Below, one piece after another: positions 10,562 through 20,079 of a stretch of 64,000 bases of DNA. A program made the translations under genes and the position numbers. The notes below the pieces were generated by a model. It saw only the letters and a list, made by a program, of their open reading frames with translations. It was not told the origin of the DNA and did no database searches. Numbering within the stretch: the first letter of the stretch is position 1; the number at the start of each line of letters is the position of its first letter. Origin of the DNA: Bos javanicus (lineage: Eukaryota > Chordata > Mammalia > Artiodactyla > Bovidae); the NCBI RefSeq assembly GCF_032452875.1, contig NC_083868.1, forward strand, positions 101,428,537 through 101,492,536, given 5' to 3'.

Positions 10562-11452
10562 ACAAGTTCTTATTTAACTTATATGCAGAGTACATCATGA
10601 GAAAAGCTGGACTGGAAGAAACACAAGATGGAATCAAGATTTCTGGGAGAAATATCAATAACCACAGATATGCAGATGACACCACCCTTACGGCAGAAAG
10701 TGAAGAGGAACTAAAAAGCCTCTTGATGAAAGTGAAAGTGGAGACTGAAAAAGTTGGCTTAAAGCTCAACATTCAGAAAATGAAGATCATGGCATCCAGT
10801 CCCATCACTTCATGGGAGATAGATGGGGAAACTGTGGAAACAGTGGCTGACTTTATTTTTATGGGCTCCAAAATCACTGCAGATGGTAACTGCAGCCATG
10901 AAATTAAAAGACGCTTACTCCTTGGAAGGAAGGTTATGACCAACCTAGATAGCATATTGAAAAGCAGAGACATTACTTTGCCAACAAAGGTTCGTCTAGT
11001 CAAGGCTATGGCTTTTCCTGTGGTCATGTATGGATGTGAGAGTTGGACTGTGAAGAAGGCTGAGCGCCGAAGAATTGATGCTTTTGAACTCTGGTGTTGG
11101 GGAAGACTCTTGAGAGTCCCTTGGACTGCAAGGAGATCCAACCAGTCCATTCTGAAGGAGATCAGCCCTGGGATTTCTTTGGAAGGAATGAGGCTAAAGC
11201 TGAAACTCCAGTACTTTGGCCACCTCATGTGAAGAGTTGACTCATTGGAAAAGACTCTGATGCTGGGAGGGATCGAGGGCAGGAGGAGAAGGGGACGACA
11301 GAGGATGAGATGTCTGGATGGCATCACTGACTCTATGGACGTGAGTCTGAGTGAACTCTGGGAGTTGGTGATGGATAGGGAGGCCTGGTGTACTGTGATT
11401 CATGGGGTCGCAAAGAGTCGGATGCGACTGAGCGACTGAACTGAACTGAACG
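10562..11452 (+). mobile_element. BovB LINE 3' end (copy 1)
   Basis: A 5'-truncated BovB (RTE clade non-LTR retrotransposon) running from the RT palm to the 3' terminus, with the characteristic ACTGAACTGAAC end. It appears to interrupt an old L1 3' end: 10500-10561 and about 11453-11490 both resemble neighbouring parts of that L1. Confidence 0.93.
10597..11439 (+). pseudogene. BovB reverse transcriptase C-terminal fragment
   Basis: The reading frame encodes the end of the BovB ORF2 polymerase, which in an active element reverse-transcribes its RNA at the cut target. The catalytic YADD is at 10669-10680. The thumb and C-terminal region follow (DFIFMGSKI, VMYGCESW, RVPWTARRSNQSILKEI). The first frame stops at 11230-11232; homology continues from 11245 to 11439 in another frame ('RRRGRQRMRCLDGITDSMD'). 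The N-terminal endonuclease and the start of RT are absent. It cannot encode a complete enzyme. Confidence 0.9.
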
Positions 11453-11617
11453 GTCATTACAAATGTTTAATCCAGAAAGTTTTCATCAGTCTAGAGAAAT
11501 TATTTACCTACTATCAGTTACCACTCCTTTTTCTCACAGAGATAAAATATTCAAAATATGAGAAATGTATCCCACTTCTGGAACAATTAAATTAAGAGAG
11601 ACTTAATAGAGGCATCA

Positions 11618-11720
11618 TATACCACCCCAGTAGCTCAAATGGTGAAGAATTTGCCTGCAATGCAGGAGACCAGGGTTCTATCCCTGTGTTGGGAAGTTCT
11701 TCTGGAGAACTAACACACAC
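11618..11720 (+). mobile_element. Internally deleted Bov-tA SINE with perfect target duplication
   Basis: The tRNA-like head and first core bases (to TTCTGGAGAAC) join directly to a short CTAACACACAC tail, leaving out about 110 bp of the core. The perfect 10-bp direct repeat AGAGGCATCA flanks it at 11608-11617 and 11721-11730, so both original ends are kept. Confidence 0.88.
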
Positions 11721-11892
11721 AGAGGCATCAGTCTAATCCAATTTATAAAACTCTTAGGAATCTGTTTCAAACAACCACACAAAAAAGGAAAACTAAGTTA
11801 AATTTTCACATCTCTTTGAAGATATACCCATTTCAGTATTACAGGAAAAATTATTTTATGTCTAGTGTTTACTTTAGAATAATCTATTGTGG

Positions 11893-12122
11893 GGGTTGTG
11901 TGGGGTTCCCCTGTGGCTCATCTGTAAAGAACTCACTTGCAATGCAGAGATGCAGAAGACTTGGGTTCAATCTTGGGGTTGGGAAGATCCCCTGGAGGAG
12001 GAAATGGTAGCCCCTTTTAATATTGTGCTGGGATACCCCATGAACAGAGAAGCCTGGCCAGCTGCAGTCCATGGGGCTGCTAAGAATCAGACACGACTGA
12101 GCAACTAAACACACACACACAC
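11893..12122 (+). mobile_element. Bov-tA SINE
   Basis: A full element ending in an (AC)n tail. The target-site duplication is AATCTATTGTGG at 11881-11892 and AATCTATTATGG at 12123-12134, with one difference. Confidence 0.94.
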
Positions 12123-12134
12123 AATCTATTATGG

Positions 12135-13000
12135 AGACAAATCAAAGAGATATGGATGGAATAAGATTGGACATATATCAATAATTTTTAAATCTGTTTG
12201 ATGGATGCATGGTAATTTGCTGTTTATCCAAACTCTTACATTTGCTTGATAATTTTTACCCTATAAAATGAAAACATCTCCTTTTTCATGATGCCCTCTA
12301 CCAAAGAATTATCAAAGCTTCTTTAATTTTTTCATATACATCTTGGTAATACTGAGAGATATGGCATTTTCCCTTTATAGGATTAAACTAGTAATGTTTA
12401 CTTGGGACTCTAGTTCCCAATTTAGAATTACATTCCTACTGACATTAGAAAAAATTGTTATTTTTAAGCTAAGACTTTTTGAAAACTTTGAAGGCTGTCT
12501 ACAATTTCCACATAGTGGAAAAATTGTCATATGAAGCACTGAACAGAATAAAAATAGATGGTTCTAAACACTGATGAAACTCTTGAAAGGTTTAATTTGT
12601 CTGATTTTAAAACACTGTGTACTAATAGTACTCTTTTCTCTATAGCAACCATTAGTATTAAAATTTATTTCAACACACTGTGGGTTATATCAATGAAAAT
12701 ATTTTCCCAGTTGTCCCTGTAATTCTATTGGTGCAATATCCTATTCACATTGCTATTCTGGAAGCTTCTAAGTTGTTGACCTTAAACATTTGTCACACTG
12801 AATAGTATAGAATTAATCTGAAGAAGGCTGCATTAATGAGTCTCTGGAAACTGAGATTCTAGATAAGTTGTTTCTCTGTAGAAGATGTAATATTTAAAAT
12901 CTTAGAGATATCAACAATTATGTTTCCTGGAACATAGGAAAATAAAATTAAGGGAAAGAACATGACTAATATACTGAGAAAGCAGAGACTAGAACTGTAG
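12135..13000. other. Unique AT-rich intergenic DNA
   Basis: No gene or clear repeat is seen. Confidence 0.4.
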
Positions 13001-13150
13001 AGTGGGATTTCACTGGGAGCCATGCTCCCAATGCAGGGGGTCCAGGTTCAATTCCTGATCAGGGAGCTCTGTCCCACATGTCAAAACTAAAGATGCTGCA
13101 CGCTGCCACTAGGACCCAGCGCAGCCAAATAAACAAAAATTTAAAAAAAG
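13001..13150 (+). mobile_element. CHR-type (tRNA-Glu-derived) cetartiodactyl SINE
   Basis: The order 'ccaatgcagggggtccaggttcaattcctgatcagggagctc', then 'cacgctgcc...gcgcagccaaataaa' and an A-rich tail, matches the CHR SINE family of cetartiodactyls, not Bov-tA. The 5' end is eroded. Confidence 0.75.
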
Positions 13151-13589
13151 AACTGAAGAGTCCTTGTGGGTTTTTGAATTCTTATTTTTAGTAGTGACTG
13201 AGATTTCTGTCCATCTACATTTCTGTTCTTGCAATTTGATTATTTAAATTATCTTTGGATTCTCTAACCTCCAAATTCCATTCTACTGGTTTTCATTTTA
13301 TTTTAGTTATTTGGAGACAAACAAATGTAGTTGACTCATGCTATGAATACTATCAATTTCATTTGAACAAGAGCTTTAGATTAGCACTTTGATGAAGAAA
13401 TAGGAAGAGAATATGAAGTTTAATGCACCAAGAATACTGAAAGCTTTTCTCTGGTGAGAACTCAAGTGTTTGATTCAAATATTGGTGGAAGTTTCACTAT
13501 TATCATAGAAAAAAGCCACTCTCAGAACTGTTGAACAAGAAAGAGCTCAATAAAACTTGGAATATATATATATATATATTTTTTGCATT
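13151..13589. other. Unique intergenic DNA with a TA repeat
   Basis: No gene is seen. A short (TA)n lies at 13562-13579. Confidence 0.4.
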
Positions 13590-13626
13590 ACAGAAAAATG
13601 AATCTTCAGCATCTTCCAGTCACCAA

Positions 13627-13772
13627 AATGAAAGTAAAAGTGAAAGTCTCTCAGTTAAGTCTGACTCTCTGCAACCCCATGGACTGTAGCCTGCCAGGCT
13701 TCTCCATCCATGGAATTCTCCAGGCAAGAATACTGGAGTGGATTGCCATTCCCTTCTTCAGGAGATATTCTT
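13627..13772 (-). mobile_element. 3' part of a Bov-tA SINE split by an L1
   Basis: A minus-strand SINE that stops at TTCTTCAGGAGATATTCTT (13754-13772). The same 19 bases occur in reverse complement at 14210-14228, where the missing head of a SINE is found in the opposite orientation. The two parts share differences from the usual SINE sequence, so they look like halves of one element. Confidence 0.85.
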
Positions 13773-14050
13773 TTTTTTTAATTTTATTTTATTTTTAAAC
13801 TTTACAATATTGTATTGGTTTTGCCAAATATCGAAATGAATCCGCCACAGGTCCCCACAGAGTCCAAAAGACTGTTCTATACATCAGTGTCTCTTTTGCT
13901 GTCTCATATACAGGGTTATTGTTACCATCTTTCTAAATTCCATATATATGCGTTAGTATACTGTATTGGTGTTTTTCTTTCCGGCTTACTTCACCCTGTA
14001 TAATAGGCTCCAGTTTCATCCATCTCATTAGAACTGATTCAAATGTATCC
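13771..14050 (-). mobile_element. Ruminant L1 3' end, reverse orientation
   Basis: It opens with a poly(T) (the L1 poly(A) read backwards) and matches the reverse complement of 14797-15289 in this window, but lacks the part equivalent to about 15013-15205. Homology ends at about 14050. Confidence 0.9.
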
Positions 14051-14145
14051 TCCTTCTTCTCTTCTGTGTATAATTCCATGAACATCCTGAGCGGTCCAAT
14101 TGTGGGGTGCACAGAAAAATGAAATTTTTAAGCAACCTCTATTCC
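14051..14145. other. Non-L1 segment inside the rearranged block
   Basis: About 95 bp that match neither L1 nor SINE. It would be the original flank of both elements under the inversion model. It shares ACAGAAAAATGAA (14111-14123) with 13590-13602. Confidence 0.5.
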
Positions 14146-14228
14146 CTGGTGATTCAGATGGTAAAGAATCTGCCTGAAATGTTGGAGACCCAGATTTGAT
14201 CCCTGGGTTAAGAATATCTCCTGAAGAA
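14146..14228 (+). mobile_element. Head half of a Bov-tA SINE, inverted relative to its tail half
   Basis: This is the tRNA-like head (TTCCCTGGTGATTCAGATGG...) and the start of the core, ending exactly at the 19-bp stretch shared in inverted form with 13754-13772. Confidence 0.85.
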
Positions 14229-15289
14229 AATAATAGCAAATGAAGCAACTGACAAACAACTAATCTCAAAAACATACAAGCAACTCCTACAGCTCAATTC
14301 CAGAAAAATAAATGACCCAATCAAAAAATGGGCCAAAGAACTAAATAGACATTTCTCCAAAGAAGACATACAGATGGCTAACAAACACAAAAAAATATGC
14401 TCAACATCACTCATTATCAGAGAAATGCAAATCAAAACCACTATGAGGTACCATTTCATGCCAGTCAGAATGGCTGCTATCCAAAAGTCTACAAGTAATA
14501 AATGCTGGAGAGGGTGTGGAGAAAAGGGAACCCTCTTACACTGTTGGTGGGAGTGCAAACTAGTACAGCCACTATGGAGAACAGTGTGGAGATTCCTTAA
14601 AAAACTGGAAGTAGAACCACCTTACGATCCAGCAATCCCACTGCTGGGCATACACACTGAGGAAATCAGAATTGAAAGAGACACGTGTACCCCAATGTTC
14701 ATTGCAGCACTGTTTATAATAGCCAGGACATGGAAGCAACCTAGACGTCCATCAGCAGATGAATGGATAAGAAAGCTTTGGTACATATACACAATGGAGT
14801 ATTACTCAGCCATTAAAAAGAATACATTTGAATCAGTTCTAATGAAGTGGATGAAACTGGAGCCTATTATACAGAGTGAAGTAAGCCAGAAAGAAAAACA
14901 CCAATACAGTATACTAATGCATATATATGGAATTTAGAAAGATGGTAACAATAACCCTGTGTACGAGACAGCAAAAGAGACACTGATGTATAGAACAGTC
15001 TTTTGGACTCTGTAGAAGAGGGAGAGGGTGGGATGATTTGGGAGAATGGCATTGAAACATGTATAATATCATATATGGAACGAGTTGCCAGTCCAGGTTT
15101 GATGCACGATACTGGATGCTTGGGGCTGGTGCACTGGGACGACCCAGAGGGATGGTATGGGGAGGGAGGAGGGAGAAGGGTTCAGGATGCGAAACACATG
15201 TATACCTGTGGCGGATTCATTTCGATATTTGGCAAAACCAATACAATATTGTAAAGTTTAAAAATAAAATAAAATTTAAAAAAAAATTT
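14229..15289 (+). mobile_element. Ruminant L1 3' end
   Basis: A 5'-truncated L1 of about 1.06 kb: the end of ORF2, the 3' UTR with a G-rich stretch at about 15130-15180, and an A-rich tail at 15260-15289. Its 3' part pairs as a long inverted repeat with 13771-14050. Confidence 0.94.
14374..14937 (+). pseudogene. L1 ORF2 C-terminal fragment
   Basis: The 187-codon frame is the C-terminal end of L1 ORF2p, the endonuclease and reverse transcriptase of L1. Visible are the stretch REMQIKTTMRYH, the Cys-rich KCWRGCGEKGTLLHCWWECK segment, the PYDPAIPLLGI line and MEYYSAIKK, ending HIYGI at the normal ORF2 stop. The Cys-rich region is intact and there is no internal stop, which points to a fairly young copy. 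Endonuclease and polymerase domains are missing through 5' truncation. The same frame continues open upstream to about 14229. Confidence 0.93.
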
Positions 15290-16429
15290 CTTTTTTCTTT
15301 AGGCCAGAACCTTGAAATGATACCAGAACCACAGATTACAGGAAAGCAGCTATGAAAAATTTTGGGGTACAGAATGAATAGATTTTCCAGGTTGGAGTAA
15401 AAAAATCACAAACCTTGTTTTCTTTAGTGGAAACCAAAACTTACATACTTGGGCACTTTTTTGAAGCATATTTCTGTTAAACTGGCCTTAAAATCGAAAT
15501 CAGGTTCATTTTTACCAAAACATAATCCATAATTCAGCCTAAGCCACATGTTTTTCATTAACTTGGAAAAGAAAAGAGATCAATATACATTCAAACATAA
15601 AAATCCTTTTAGAATCTAGTGACTCTTAACACCAGAAGGCTATGGATATCTGCAAAAATGAATGGTAGGAATTTTTACACTGGTTCTGATACTGTGAATA
15701 AATTTGAGTTCGAGATCATGTTCCCATACCAATGCTAATATTTTCTATGTATACTATGCCATGAAGAAGATTGAGATATATTGCCTTTGAGCATCCTGCC
15801 AAAGTGATAAAATCCTTTGAGAAAAAAAAGGCATTTTAAAAATTTTGTTAGCCATAGTTACTTATATCTTCTCTAAATTCTGTGCTGAAAACCAGAATTT
15901 CCCTCATAAACACCCCAGGGAATTCTAAATTCAGGAAACATTCTGACAATTTATTAATGAGTCTATTCAGACTACCATGCTCTATCTATAACCATGTGTT
16001 TTGTGGGGTTTTTTGTTTGTTTGTTTGTTTGTTTGCATTTTAAATGCATTTCCATGGTTAGAAGATACAGAGCCATGGAATTTAGAAAATACGCATAATA
16101 TTAGCAGGAATAGACTCTTCTTAGATCCACCATGGACCTGAGGTGAGGATACACTTCACAGTTTGAGTGTCATAAGAATGATCCAATCAATTGCTAACAT
16201 GGAGAATGTTAGCCATAAAATAATTTGAACATATGACCACCTGCCACCCACTCCTCATCATTACCATCTTCCCTGGTGCCTTTATGTGTATCACTTCTAT
16301 CATTTTGAGCTCCTCAACTCTAGGACATTAGGATCTCTGGTGTAAATTTAGCAAATGCTTATCCAGGTGAGACCCAAGAGCAAAGCATGAGTCAGGACCT
16401 CTTAGGACCTCTCAGGACCTCTCTGAGTC
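15290..16429. other. Intergenic DNA with a GTTT repeat and a 10-bp tandem repeat
   Basis: No gene is seen. It holds a (GTTT)n/(TTTG)n microsatellite at 16009-16035 and three copies of a 10-bp unit (AGGACCTCTC-like) at about 16394-16424, just before the BovB. Confidence 0.55.
16009..16035. repeat. (GTTT)n microsatellite
   Basis: About five to six GTTT units. Confidence 0.93.
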
Positions 16430-17277
16430 ATTTGTAACTCTCCTTTAAGACAGGCTCCAACACCCAAATATCTTTAATTATCTGCATGTATGCCTGTAAA
16501 TGGGTATATCTTTCCTTTTCTCCTTTGCTTTTTGCTTCCCTTCTTTTGATAGCTATTTGTAAGGCCTCCTCAGACAGCCATTTTGCTTTTTTGCATTTCT
16601 TTTTCTTAGAGATGGTCTTGATTCCTATCTCCTGTACAATGTCATGAACCTGCCTCCGTCCATAGTTCATCAGGCACTCTGTCTATCAGATCTAGTCCCT
16701 AAAATCTATTTCTCACTTCCACTGTACAGTCATAAGGGATTTGATTTAGGTCATACCTGAATGGTCTAGTGGTTTTCTCCACTTTCTTCAATTTCAGTCT
16801 GAATTTGACAATAAGAAGTTCATGATTTGAGCACAGTCAGCTCCTGGTCTTGTTTTTGCTGACTGTATAGAGCTTCTCCATCTTTGGCTGCAAATAATAT
16901 AATAATCTGATTTCAGTGTCGACCATCTGGTGATATCCATGTGTAGAGTCTTCTCTTGTGTTGGAAGAGAGTGTTTGCTATGACCAGTGCATTCTCTCGG
17001 TAGAACTCATTATCCTTTGCCCTGCTTCATTCTGTACTCCAAGGCCAGATTTACCTGTTACTCCTGGTGTTTCTTGACTTCCTACTTTTGCATTCCAGTC
17101 CCCTATAATGAAAAGGACATCTGTTTTGGTGTTACTTCTAGAAGGCCTTGTAGGTCTTCACAGAACTGTTGAACTTCAGCTTCTTCAGTGTTATTGGTCA
17201 GGGCATAGACTTGGATTACCGTGCTAATGAATGGATTGCCTTGGATACAAACAGAGATCATTTTGTAATTTTTGAGA
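16430..17277 (-). mobile_element. BovB endonuclease/linker part, inverted (copy 2, 5' part)
   Basis: Read on the minus strand this is the apurinic-like endonuclease region and the following linker of BovB. A frame at 16428-16670 encodes the KKKKCKKAKWLSEEALQIA linker. It abuts the plus-strand RT part at about 17277 with a shared GAGAT. Confidence 0.88.
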
Positions 17278-18597
17278 TGTTCAAGCTGGTTTTAGAAAAG
17301 GCAGAGGAACCAGAGATCAAATTGCCAACATCCACTGGATCATCAAAAGAGCAAGAGAGTTCCAGAAAAACATCTATTTCTGTTTTATTGACTATGCCAA
17401 AGCCTTTGACTGTGTGGATCACAATAAACTGTGGAACATTCTGAAAGAGATGGGCATACCAGACCACCTGACCTGCCTCTTGAGAAACCTGTACGCAGGT
17501 CAGGAAGCAACAGTAAGAACCAGACATGGAACAACAGACTGGTTCCAAATAGGAAAAGGAGTATGTTAAGGCTGTATATTTGGAGAAGGCAATGGCACCC
17601 CACTCCAATACTTTTGCCTAGAAAATCCCATGGACGGAGGAGCCTGGTAAGCCGCAGTTCATGGGGTCTCTAGAGTCAGACACGACTGAGCGATTTCACT
17701 TTCACTTTTCACTTTCATGCATTGGAGAAGGAAATGGCAACCCACTCCAGTGTTCTTGCCTGGAGAATTCCAGGGATGGGAAGCCTGGTAGGCTGCCATC
17801 TATGGGGTCTCACAGAGTCGGACACGACTGAAGCGACGCAGCAGCAAGGCTGTATATTGTCACCCTGCTTATTTAACTTATATGCAGAGGACATCATGAG
17901 AAACGCTGGGCTGGTTGAAGCACAAGCTGGAATCAAGATTGCCAGGAGAAATATCAATAACTTCAGATATGCAGATGACACCACCCTTATGGCAGAAAGT
18001 GAAGAGGAACTAAAGAGCCTCTTGATGAAAGTGAAAGAGGAGAGTGAAAAATTTGGCTTAAAGCTCAACATTCAGAAAACTAAGATCATGGCGTCTGGTC
18101 CCATGACTTCATGGGAAATAGATGGAGAAACAGTGGAAATAGTGGCAGACTTTATTTTTCTGGGCTCCAAAATCACTGCAGATGGTGACTGCAGCCATGA
18201 AATTAAAAGACGCTTACTCCTTGGAAGGAAAGTTGTGACCAACCTAGACAGCATATTAGAAAGCAGAGACATTACTTTGTCAACAAAGGTCCATCTAATC
18301 AAGGCTATGGTTTTTCCAGTGGTCATGTATGGATGTGAGAGTTGGACTGTGAAGAAAGCTGAACGCTGAAGAATTAATGCTTTTGAACTGTAGTGTTGGA
18401 GAAGACTCTTGAGAGTCCCTTGGACTGTAAGGAGATCCAACCAGTCCATCCTAAAGGAGATCAGTCCTGGGTATTCATTGGAAGGACTGATGTTGAAGTT
18501 GAAACTCCAATCCTTTGGCCACCTGATGCGAAGAGCTGACTCATTTGAAAAGACCCTGATGCTGGGAAAGATTGAAGGCAGGAAGAGAAGGGGATGA
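17278..18597 (+). pseudogene. BovB RT pseudogene interrupted by a SINE
   Basis: RT homology begins at the segment around 17278 and continues to the SINE at 17581. After the SINE it resumes at 17859 with LFNLYAEDIMRNAGL, YADD at 17968-17979, and the C-terminal domain to a stop at 18367-18369; homology goes on in the same region to about 18597. A long frame at 17722-18369 starts inside the SINE, so its first about 45 residues are SINE translation. Besides the insertion there are several frame changes and stops. This is a dead copy. Confidence 0.87.
17581..17845 (+). mobile_element. BOV-A2 SINE (two Bov-A units)
   Basis: Two Bov-A monomers in tandem, split by a TTTCACTTTCACTTTT linker near 17697-17715. 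A perfect 13-bp target-site duplication, AAGGCTGTATATT, lies at 17568-17580 and 17846-17858, inside the BovB RT sequence. The insertion is therefore younger than the BovB. Confidence 0.96.
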
Positions 18598-18744
18598 CAG
18601 AGGATGAGATGGCTGGATGGCATCACCAACTCAATGTACATGGGTTTGGATGAGCTCCAGGAGATGGTGATGGACAGGGAGGCCTGGCGTGCTGTGGTTC
18701 ATGGGGGAGTCAGACACAACTGAGCGACTGAACTGAATGAACTG

Positions 18745-19740
18745 TAAATAATGACTAACATTGCCATTACATGATGTAAGTATTATTGATAATGTAGCCA
18801 AATGTCAAAATTAAGCACTCCCAAGTGGTTAAAGAATAATGCCTCCTATAGAACTTCCCTCCTGATTGCTTAAACTAAGCTTTCAACTGTAATTATAATT
18901 GCCTTTTCTATGATGACTGTTGATATCTTAGAATGAGCAGCTATTGTGGCTCATACAGTCTCCAAAGTGACTTACTACTCTTTTTTCTACTTTCTTTGGT
19001 ACAAACTTCAGAATGAGGTACAAACTAAAATAAAAAAAAAAGTAAAAGCCTATATTTAATAAATAAACAGTTCATATGAACCCATGGCTAAAAGGAAAAT
19101 CCATTCCTCAGTATGGTTCAATAAAAAAAAAAAAAAAGAGGAAACATAAGTATGATCTCTAGGAAGGCATTCCTCTCTCTGTATACTTCTTAACACTTTT
19201 TTCCTAGATGACACCTAGAAGCCGAAACTCCCTCTTGTACTCCTTTTGTATCCAAGAAGTAACTTGTCAAATCCTTACCTTTCTGTCTTTATGGCTCACT
19301 GATCTATTCATCCAACGAGACCACTCGTTCTGCTGCTTAGTCCTGAAAGTTTATTAGGGTGGAAAAAAAGCAGTTGAACCAGTGTTTGTTAATGTGAAAA
19401 CTATAAGCTAGCATACACTTTTGAGCTCAGAATGTCTATTCTACAGAATGGTTGCAGGGTGCAAACATAATTCAATATAGAGAACAAAACATTGATCACT
19501 ACTACAAGATGTGGCCAATGACACTGCATGACATATTCAATGTGTTATCTTTTATTATCAATGCATAATACAACACACTGTGTAAAACTCCTGCAAACAC
19601 AGTGCACTAATTCCCCTCAGTGCCTGGGTTCCCTCAGATGATTTGTGTCTCTGATTTTCATTTTTAATAATTATATATCTTTAGTAAACCACTGTAGGAA
19701 TTTGACCTGTAAAAAACAAAATACAAATGATAACTATATA
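18745..19740. other. Unique intergenic DNA
   Basis: No gene is seen. A14 run near 19122-19137; otherwise no clear repeat. Confidence 0.4.
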
Positions 19741-19750
19741 TTCAGGCTTC

Positions 19751-19795
19751 ATGTGTGTGTGTGTGTGTTGTGTGTGTGCACGCGCACATGTGTGT
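19751..19795. repeat. (TG)n microsatellite from a SINE tail
   Basis: Imperfect TG run with a CGCGCA break, joined to the tail of the minus-strand Bov-tA at its right. Confidence 0.93.
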
Positions 19796-19998
19796 TTAGT
19801 TGCTCAGTCATGTCTGACCCCATGGAATATAGCTTGCCAGGCTCCTCTTGTCCATGCGATTTTCCAGGCAAGAACAAGCAAGTATCCTGGAGTGTGTTGC
19901 CATTCCCTTCTCCAGGGGATCTTCCCAGACCAAGAATTGAACCTTTGTCTCCTGCATTAGCAGGCAGATTCTTAACCATTGAACCACCAGGGAAGCCC
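19753..19998 (-). mobile_element. Bov-tA SINE with long (TG)n tail, reverse orientation
   Basis: Minus-strand element preceded by a (TG)n run at 19751-19795, which is its (CA)n tail. Flanks TTCAGGCTTCATG (19741-19753) and CTTAGGCTTTATG (19998-20010) are a diverged target-site duplication. Confidence 0.92.
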
Positions 19999-20079
19999 TT
20001 AGGCTTTATGACTAGCTGTATAATTAATTTTGAATTGATTAAAACTTATCCTAAGCACTGAAATGCAGCTAGAGTAGGT

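Larger units (their letters stand above)
17278..18744 (+). mobile_element. BovB reverse transcriptase part to 3' end (copy 2, 3' part)
   Basis: Plus-strand BovB from the start of the RT domain to the ACTGAATGAACTG terminus. It is interrupted by a BOV-A2 SINE at 17581-17845. About 590 bp between the linker and RT, present in copy 3 at 32100-32690, are absent. Confidence 0.93.

Noticed and set aside
13771..15289. Single L1 with 5' inversion (twin priming)
   Set aside because: Both parts carry an L1 3' end with its A-rich tail, whereas twin priming leaves only one.
17722..17870. N-terminal extension of the BovB frame as a new domain
   Set aside because: It is translation of the inserted BOV-A2 SINE.
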